From Cryptomeria japonica (Eukaryota; Streptophyta; Pinopsida; Cupressales; Cupressaceae), in the NCBI RefSeq assembly GCF_030272615.1, contig NC_081414.1, positions 814,782,569 to 814,846,568 on the forward strand: a stretch of 64,000 nucleotides of DNA. The letters are read 5' to 3'. Below, piece after piece: positions 56,803-64,000 of the stretch (within the stretch, counting starts at the first letter, position 1; every line of letters begins with the position of its first letter). The notes below the pieces were generated by a model that was given only the letters and a program-made list of their open reading frames with translations, was not told the origin of the DNA and searched no databases. The translations under genes and the position numbers were made by a program.

Positions 56803-57257
56803 ATATCCTCTTGTGGGTTGATTTGTTTCAAGACTCTTACCTTTCCTTCTTGAAAAGATTCCATACTTATTCTAAACACATGTTCAGGGATTGATTCTTT
56901 TGTTGATAACTAAAATTAGAAATAGTTTAAAGAACTTATTGTAATATTCTTCCTTTGTTTTTACATATATGTTTTTATTTTTAAATGGTCCTAGGAGTTA
57001 TTTTATTTGTAATATAATTTGAAGGTATTTTCTAGTTCCTATCAGTAGATAGGCTAATTATATATTTTAATACTCCAACATAATCATTTGGAATGAAAAA
57101 TTAGATAAATTGCCACAAAAATCATACTATTTGAATTCAACAAAATTTTTGAAAACTATAAACATCCAATTGGCTACTATAACTTCTCCGTAAATGAACA
57201 ATTTTTGTTATCTGATTATTCTTGTTAATTTTGACAATAAAATAGAATAATGTATCT
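56803..57257 (+). repeat. Duplicated host segment, copy 2, right part
   Basis: Matches 22150-22253 joined directly to 30177-30535, without element B. It breaks off at GTATC where element G begins; copy 1 reads on through AATGTATCTTGTCAATTTT at 30521. Confidence 0.88.
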
Positions 57258-58538
57258 GTTGGCATTATGGATGAATTGATTATGTATTGCATTGATGTCA
57301 ACACTAGCTATTATGGTTTGTTACCGACACTAGCTATTATGGATAGTTGCCGACAGATAGGTTTTGGTTACCGATAGAAGATCTAGTGTTACTGACAGAA
57401 GAGACTATTTGTTGGACACTTTCGACATGTTTGGATCAATGGAGTATGTTTGGCTTTATGTGTTACATGCTTCTTGAGCATGTTTTGGTTAGTTGGTATT
57501 GACTTGGTAAATGGATGCTATCATACAGTCTTGTAAACCCTTACTGACATTGATTTAAGGTTTTTCCTGGCATAGCTCTCACTAAGGAATCTTGACAAGA
57601 TGCATAAGTGGTGTTGGTGCAGATTCTAGATGGATTTCAGGATGCTAAAGATGTTCTTTGATCGTGCTTCAACTGCTTGAAGACATTGCTTTGGCGTGGT
57701 GGACCCAGAATAGGTCTGGTGCCTATCTAGGTTATGGACTGGTATCATGCTAACATGTACTCTATATGTTACCGAGATGTTTTAAGATAATTTATGGATT
57801 TGTTATTGTTGTTTTGGTCTTAAGTCGACATGGCATATCATTGTAATATGGATCTATGTAATGATCTTATTGTAATATCTTTTAGGTGGCCAACCTAATT
57901 GGTTTAGGCCTTAGGGTTTGTATAAATGATGTAAGATCTCATTGTAGATTATGTGTGGAATGTAATGTGCAAATATTGTAATATCATTCATGCAGAGGAT
58001 TAGGTCGATCATTGAGGATCAAACTGGGATTAAGGAAGAGGTCAAAGGCCTCCGGTATTAAGCTTAACTGGGACTATAATCGAGCATGGTAAATGCTATC
58101 TCTGGCAGTTCATTATTTTGGATTATTGTCCATTTATCTTGAGGTGGTTTTAACCTCTATAGTTAGTGAGACTTTTTTGTAATGAAAAGTACGCTCTAGG
58201 CAGTGTTCCTTCCTGCATGTGTAGGCCCCTCATTGTAACACATACTTTCTGTAGAAGTATCATCTAACTATGGGTAGGCTTCCCACCATGGTTTTTCCCT
58301 TTTTGGTTTTTCCACGTACAAATCATGGTGTTATGTGGTATGGTTGATTTGCATTGATTATATGTTTAATTGTTAAGTTGCATTGTTTACCGTTATCTAT
58401 TTCTACCAGCATATGTTTATGCTTTACTAGTACTTAATCTGGTTTAAGGTTATTAAGTGGATTAAATATTTTAATCTGTTAACAACTGATTCACCCACCC
58501 CCCTCCCCCCCCTTAGTTGTTCACCATTTATCCTAACA
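57258..58538 (+). repeat. Element G 5' LTR
   Basis: 1281 bp, TGTTGGCATTATGG to TATCCTAACA. TATAAATG at 57921-57928. RCCGAC words at 57323 and 57349. C-rich U5 at 58492-58512. Confidence 0.88.
57921..57928 (+). promoter_or_regulatory. TATA box of element G 5' LTR
   Basis: TATAAATG is followed by ATGTAAGATCTC, in the same arrangement as in F and D. Confidence 0.5.
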
Positions 58539-58540
58539 AT

Positions 58541-58552
58541 TGGTGTCAAATA
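58541..58552 (+). other. Primer binding site of G, degenerate
   Basis: TGGTGTCAAATA, four changes from the initiator tRNA-Met complement, at the right distance from the LTR. Confidence 0.7.
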
Positions 58553-58597
58553 TTTGGTCCTCTTTTTGCAGAAGCTTTACCACTTGAGGTAGATCCT

Positions 58598-59721
58598 ATG
58601 GCAGCTAACGCTTCTAATCCACTGGCAACTATTTTTAGAAGAGATATCCCTAAGCTTGATGGAACAAATTATGGGATATGAAAGATTCAAATGGAAACTC
58701 ATATTAGCTATCTTGGAAAGGATACTTGAGAGTTCACTAAGAAAGGATACACACCTTATGATCTAGCATCTAGCAATCCTTCTCCTACAGACTTGGATAA
58801 GAATATTGATAATGATTGCAAAGATAGAAAAGCCCTCTTGTGTGCACTTATTGATCAACAGATCATGGGATTGACTGATAAATCATCGGCAAAGGTTATG
58901 TGGGACAAATTGTAAACTCTCAATGAAGGTGATCCTACTGTCAAAATTGATAAACTTGATGGTTACCGGGTAAGATATAAAAACTTGAAGATGGAAGAAA
59001 ATGAAAGAATTGTTGTGTTTATGAAAAGAGTAAATGAGATTGTTATGGGAATTGAATGTTGTGGAGGATTTCTGAGTGAAGATGAAATAGTTTCCAAATT
59101 TTTGAGAGCCCTTCCACCAACTTACAAGACGAAGGCAAGTGCAATTAATGAGTTGAGAACAATGGCAAACACTTCAGTTAACAAAGACATTCTGATTGAG
59201 AAATTATCTGCTTTTGAGCTTGAAGAATTTGGATCTTTTGGAGCTATAAAGCCTAAACCTGCTTTTCATGCATCATCATCATCATCTACCGAAAAAAGTG
59301 ATTGGAAAGTCCTATATGCAAAATAATTGGAAGACATGAGGAAAGAAGATGAAGAACTTGAGCAACTTGAAGCCTTATTTGTTAGAAGAGAACCTAAAGG
59401 ACCTACAGGAAGTAAGTATGAAGGAAAAACCCCTTTTAAATGGTTTGCATGTAATAAGATTGGTCATTTTGCATCTAGATGTCCTAAAAAGAATGGAAGG
59501 TTTGAGGAAAGAGTTAAGAAATATTTTAAGCCTAACTAGAACAGATATAGATTCAAGAAAAGAAAACAATGATACATAGCAGATGAGGAAGGAGTAACTG
59601 ATGACTCTGGGGATGAACTGATATAAGACTCTGTTAGTGGATCTGCCATAGAAAGGAATGGGTGTTCTATGCTTGAAAGGAAGATGAACCTGAACTGGAT
59701 ATCAAGAATGAAGAAAAGGTC
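58598..59721 (+). pseudogene. Element G gag, broken
   Basis: ATG 58598 opens MAANASNPLATIFRRDIPKLDG. In-frame stops at 58679, 58727, 58913, 59324, 59537 and 59570. Gag motifs are recognisable (IVVFMKRVNEIVMG, LRALPPTYKTKA). The zinc knuckle reads WFACNKIGHFASRC, with the first Cys lost to Trp. A frameshift precedes the protease. Confidence 0.85.
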
Positions 59722-60707
59722 TTGACAACAAAAGTTGAAAATAAGGATGAATGGGTAATTGATAGTGGATGCCCACATCATATGACTGGAGATAAAGGGA
59801 AATTTATGTCCCTACAAGAATACAATGGTAATCAAGTCAGATTTGGAGATGTCAAAGCATGTATGATCAAAGGTAGAGGCATTATTTCTTTGGATGGAAA
59901 ACATAACATTGATAATGTCTATTATGTACAAGGCTTAAAGCATAATCTTTCAAGAGTGTTGGTCAATTGGTGGACAAGAGTTTCCAACTTCAATTTAAAG
60001 ATAGAAAATGGAAAATCATTAACAAGACTAGTTTGGAGATGGCAACTAGTACTCAAATTGGAGGTAACATCTTTCACTTGAACATTAGTAATAAGACAAG
60101 TTTGATTGCTCATATTGATGAGAGTTGGTTATGGCATAAGAGGTTGTGTCATGTTAAGTTTGATTGTATTGTTAAGATCAATTCAACTAAGGTAGTTAGA
60201 GATATACCTAAGATTATGAAGCCTCATAATCCGGTATGTAATGAATGCCAATTGGGAAAGCAAGTTAGAAATTCTTTTAAGAGAATACATGATAAATCTA
60301 ATAGTGTACTTTATTTAATTCACACTGACTTATGTGGTCCAGCAAGGCCTAGAAGATTTCAAGGTGATAGGTATTTCATACTAATTATTGATAACTATTC
60401 TAGAATGATGTGGGTGACTTTTCTAAGGGAGAAGTCTAAAGCCTTTGAGAAATTCAAGATCTTTAAAGAAAATGTTGAAACTGAAATTGGATTGAAAATC
60501 AAATGTCTAGGATCAGATCAAGGTGGTGAGTTCACTTCTCATGAATTTAACAATTATTGTGAGACAAATGGAATCAGGAGATAGTTATCTACACCTATGA
60601 CTCCTCGCTAGAATGGAGTAGTGGAAAGAAAGAACAAAACCATTTTGGATGCAGCAAGATCTATGACGATAGAAGCCAAATTGTTTCATATCTACTAGAG
60701 AGAAGCA
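59722..60707 (+). pseudogene. Element G protease and integrase core
   Basis: The protease motif WVIDSGCPHHMT keeps Asp-Ser-Gly. A frameshift near 59950 follows VYYVQGLKHNLS. The next frame has WLWHKRLCHVKF, the first integrase Asp in HTDLCGP and the second in GSDQGGEF. TAG at 60582-60584 and further TAGs near 60609 and 60696 break the rest. The Glu segment VVERKNK is still readable. Confidence 0.85.
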
Positions 60708-61649
60708 GTGTGTACAACAGTCTACACATTCAACAGAGTTCACATCAAAGGTGAAACTAGTAAAACCCCTTATGGACTATGGTTTGGACATACACCTACT
60801 ATTAAGTATTTTGAAATTTTTGGAAGTAAATGCTATATCAAAAGAGATGATTCAATTGGAAAGTCTAATCCTAGATGCAATGAAGGGATATTTCTTGGTT
60901 ACTCAATTCAAAGAAAAGCATATAGATGTTATAACAAAAGATTGCAGAAAATTGTGGAAAATACTAATGTGAAAGTGGATGAGAAATATAGAAACCATTC
61001 TATATCATATGACAGGGAACCGATAGTGGATATGATTACAACTAAACCAACAACACCTCAACCGGTACAGGACACTGAAACTGAGACAGTTACACTAACA
61101 CAATTAGAAAATTCAACTGTGACTGATGATCAAAGTAGTGAACCTGAAGTTCAGAAGACACCAAGGTATGTAAGATTAAATCACTATGAAGATCAAATCA
61201 TTGGAGATAGGAACAAGGGAGTTATGATAAGAAGAATACTAGAAAATGAAGAGGTATGTCTTCTTTCTCAAGTTGAATCGACAACTGTTATTGAAGCGTG
61301 TAAGGATAAACATTGGTTAAAGGCTATGAAAGATAAATTAGATCAGATAGAGAAGAATGAAACTTGGACTTTAGTTCCCCAACCTAAAAATAAGAATGTT
61401 ATTGGAAGTAAATGGGTTTTTAGGAATAAATTGAATGAGGATGGTCAAGTTGTAAGAAACAAGGCTAGATTGGTTTGTAAAGGATATTCTCAAATGGAAG
61501 AAATTGATTATGGTGAGACATTTGCACCTGTAGCTAGAATTGAAGCTATTAGACTATTTCTTGCCTATCCAACTTATAAGAACTATAAGGTTTATCAAAT
61601 GGATATTAAATGTGCATTTTTGAATGGTGAACTTGAAGAAGAAGTATAA
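60708..61649 (+). pseudogene. Element G integrase C-terminus and RT N-terminal half
   Basis: 313 open codons: [35 protein letters not shown], the linker [14 protein letters not shown], then RT ([31 protein letters not shown]). It ends at a TAA after EEEV. Confidence 0.87.
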
Positions 61650-62240
61650 ATTGAGAATCCTAATGGATTTTCACTAATAGATGACAAAGATATGGTTTGC
61701 AGATTGAAGAAAGACTTATATGGTTTGAAACAAGCTCCTAGAGCTTGTTATGCAAGGTTGGATAAATATCTTTTGAAGCTTGGTTTTACTAAAGGCAGTG
61801 CTAATAGTAATATATATTATAAAATTACTAATGATGATATATTGATTATTGAAGTATTTGTTGATGATATCATTTTTGGAGGAGAAGATAAATTGTGCAT
61901 GGAATTTGCTAACAATATGAAGAATGAATTTGAAATGTCCATGATTGGTGAGATGAATTTTTTCTTGGGTTTGCAGATTACTCAAACTGACAAAGACATT
62001 TTTATCTGTCAAACTAAGTATCTGAGGGAATTTTTGAAGAAGTTTGGTATGGATAATTTTAAACCGATTAGTACTCCTATGGTGACAAGTGAGAAATTAT
62101 CTATCAAGGATACTTCTACACCAGTAAATCCGACAAGGTATAAGTCTATGATTGGTGGTTTGTTATATCTAACTCAGACTAGACTAGATATTATGAATGG
62201 AGTAAGTATTGTTTCAAGGTATCAAAGTAATCCTAAATAA
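61650..62240 (+). pseudogene. Element G RT catalytic half
   Basis: Continues the RT frame: [25 protein letters not shown] with both catalytic Asp residues, [36 protein letters not shown]. Ends at a TAA in SNPK. Confidence 0.87.
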
Positions 62241-62810
62241 AATCATGAATGTGCAGTAAAGAGGATATTCTAGTATTTGCAAGGAACACCAAAATATGGA
62301 TTATGGTATTCTAAAAATGATGATTTCACTTTACGTGCATATACTGACTCAGATTGGGCGGGAGATACTAATGACAGGAAGAGCACTTCTGGTGGAGCTT
62401 TCTTTCTTGGAAAAAAAATGGTTTCATGGATCAACAAAAAATAGTCATGCATTTATTTATCTACTACAAAAGTTGAGTATGTTGCAGCAACAACTAATTT
62501 CACTCAATTCTTGTGGATGAAGCAAATGTTGAAGGATATCAGGGTAAATTATAGTGAACTAGTAGTAATCTACTGTGATAACTCTACAGCTATTGACATG
62601 TCTAAAAATCCGGTATTTCACTCTAAGACCAAGCATATATCAATAAAGTATAACTTTCTGAAAGACAAGGTAGAAGGAAAGGAACTCAAATTGGTTTATG
62701 TGAACATTAAAGGAAATATTTCAGATATATTCACTAAACCGTTATTTAAGGAATCATTTGACCAATTGAGAGACAGGTCAGGGGTTTCTGCCCCTCCAAC
62801 AAAGACTTGA
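62241..62810 (+). pseudogene. Element G RNase H region
   Basis: TAG stops near 62272 and 62443 and a frameshift split the domain. The first catalytic segment reads YTDSDWAGD, then CDNSTAIDMSKNP, HSKTKHISI, DIFTKPLFKE. The last open part is 62511-62810. Confidence 0.83.
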
Positions 62811-63150
62811 TTGAAACAGTTTGTCATCAGTCCGACATGCATTATCAAAGATATTATTCATTCCGGCACTGATGATTGGTGCTACTACTTAGGGGGAGTA
62901 GTCAACTTTAAGATTCAGAGGTTTACATCATTGCTTTGATATTTTGTCAGATTTTTGGCATTGATGTCAAAGGGGGAGAAATACTGATGTGAAAATGAAA
63001 AATAGAAAAGGATTTGTATAGATTAGGGGGAGAGTTATTGATATTCAGAAGATTGTTGGTTGTCTTCCACATGGGGAGACTTGTTTGGCATTTATTGGTA
63101 CTTAGATGTTTTTCACATATAGTGTTGCTATCAATGACAAAGGGGGAGAT
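62811..63150 (+). other. Element G 3' untranslated region and purine tracts
   Basis: Tracts ACTTAGGGGGAGTAG near 62890, TCAAAGGGGGAGAAA near 62969, ATTAGGGGGAGAG near 63023 and the LTR-adjacent CAAAGGGGGAGA at 63138-63149. Confidence 0.75.
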
Positions 63151-63574
63151 TGTTAGTATTATGGATGAATTGATTATGTGTTCCATTGATGTTAACACTA
63201 GCTATTATGGTTGGTTACCGACACTAGTTGTTATGGATAGTTACCGACAGATAGGTTTTGGTTACCAGTAGAAGATCTAGTATTACTGGTAGAAGAGACT
63301 ATATGTTGGACACTTTCGATATGTTTCGATCAATGGAGTATGTTTGGCTTTATGTGCAGTGTGCTTCTAGAGCATGTTTTGGTCAATTGGTATTGAGTTG
63401 GTAATCAGATGCTATCATACATTCTTGTAAACCCTTACCGGTATTGGTTTAAGGTTTTATTGGTAGAGCTCTTAGTGAGGAATCTTGACAAGATGCATAA
63501 GTGGGGTTGGTGCAGATTCTAGATATATTTCAGGATGTTGAACATGTTCTTTGATCGTGCTTCAACTGCTTGAA
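63151..63574 (+). repeat. Element G 3' LTR, first 424 bp
   Basis: Starts TGTTAGTATTATGG and matches 57258-57700 with many CG to TG/CA changes. It stops at CTTCAACTGCTTGAA, where the 5' LTR continues GACATTGC. Confidence 0.88.
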
Positions 63575-64000
63575 TGTTGGCATATGTGCAGAACTTGATA
63601 ACATGATGATATTGTATGTTGTCATTGATGTCAATATGCTGAAGCATGAACTGGTATATTGATGTAAGAAAATTGGCAAGAGAACCGGTATGATGTTGTG
63701 AATCGGAACTGGCAAGAGAACTAGTATGATGTTGTGAACTGGTATATGTGAAAAAGTGAAGCGGTATGTTGGAATGAGAACCAATATATGGGAAGTTTTG
63801 TACCGGGGTTTCATTTGTCAAGACTACCGGTTGGTAGTCTCAGCTTCAGGGTTTTTGGTTGATGCATTCCAAGCCTGTGTGATTCAACTGATGACATCCT
63901 GTGATGAGTTAGCATTGTAATGAAGATCAGATTGTGTTGCCACATTAGCCTTGTGTGTGTGAAGGATTTCCTTGAAGATCTTGCATGAATAAGATTGACC
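63575..64000 (+). mobile_element. Start of LTR element H, runs off the window
   Basis: TGTTGGCATATGTGCAG begins exactly where G is interrupted, so this is the 5' end of a further insertion. The first 200 bp hold two units of GGCAAGAGAAC(C/T)(G/A)GTATGATGTTGTGAA and many ACCGG/ACTGG words, in the style of copia U3. The right target duplication (expected TTGAA) lies outside. Confidence 0.6.

Larger units (their letters stand above)
57258..63574 (+). mobile_element. Copia LTR retrotransposon G, heavily decayed, 3' LTR truncated
   Basis: 5' LTR 57258-58538, internal region to 63150 and the first 424 bp of a 3' LTR, cut at 63574 by the start of another LTR. The left target bases are GTATC (57253-57257). 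Gag carries at least six in-frame stops, and further stops and frameshifts run through integrase and RT. It is related to F and D but more diverged. Confidence 0.88.

Overview
The window is plant nuclear DNA from a large, repeat-rich genome. Nearly everything recognisable in it is LTR retrotransposon. The copia elements carry the primer site complementary to initiator tRNA-Met (TGGTATCAGAGC), their LTRs end in C-tract/CT-rich U5 sequence, and a plant mobile domain gene is present. Very long intergenic nests of this kind fit a gymnosperm, but that is an inference. I found no intact host gene, no rRNA or tRNA gene and no CRISPR array.

Layout. 1-3622: unassigned sequence, a probable solo gypsy-type LTR (1278-2898) and a fold-back repeat (2942-3196). 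3628-11253: copia element A (plus strand, target duplication TTTTC). 11254-13824: unassigned. 13825-21410: an old minus-strand copia LTR (I) split by copia element F (14237-20805, plus strand, target duplication CTTTG). 21330-21705: remnant resembling element E. 21706-22253 and 30172-31210: host sequence split by gypsy-type element B (22254-30171, minus strand, target duplication TTGAT). 31213-53401: copia element D (plus strand), into which copia element E (34728-38948, minus, GTAAT) and gypsy-type element C (39467-50703, minus, CCGGC/CCAGC) have jumped. 53402-53791: extra D fragments and a second copy of the left flank. 54866-57257: second copy of the 21706-22253/30172-30535 host segment, carrying a solo LTR of family A (55298-56802, minus, ATATC). 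57258-63574: decayed copia element G (plus). 63575-64000: start of another LTR (H).

How the parts relate. A, F, D and G encode the full copia order gag, protease, integrase, reverse transcriptase, RNase H, all broken by nonsense codons and frameshifts. B, C and E are a different class. They keep gag, a zinc knuckle and protease, but lack reverse transcriptase and the integrase core, so they would have to borrow these in trans. C also carries, in antisense, a plant mobile domain gene that appears to retain an intron. LTR comparison by eye gives a nest order of D oldest, then E (15 differences in 465 bp), then C (about five substitutions in 770 bp).

The duplicated host segment is useful because each copy is the empty site for insertions in the other, which confirms the boundaries of B, the solo LTR and G. 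A hairpin motif with a conserved loop recurs in the gypsy-type LTRs and in B's leader.
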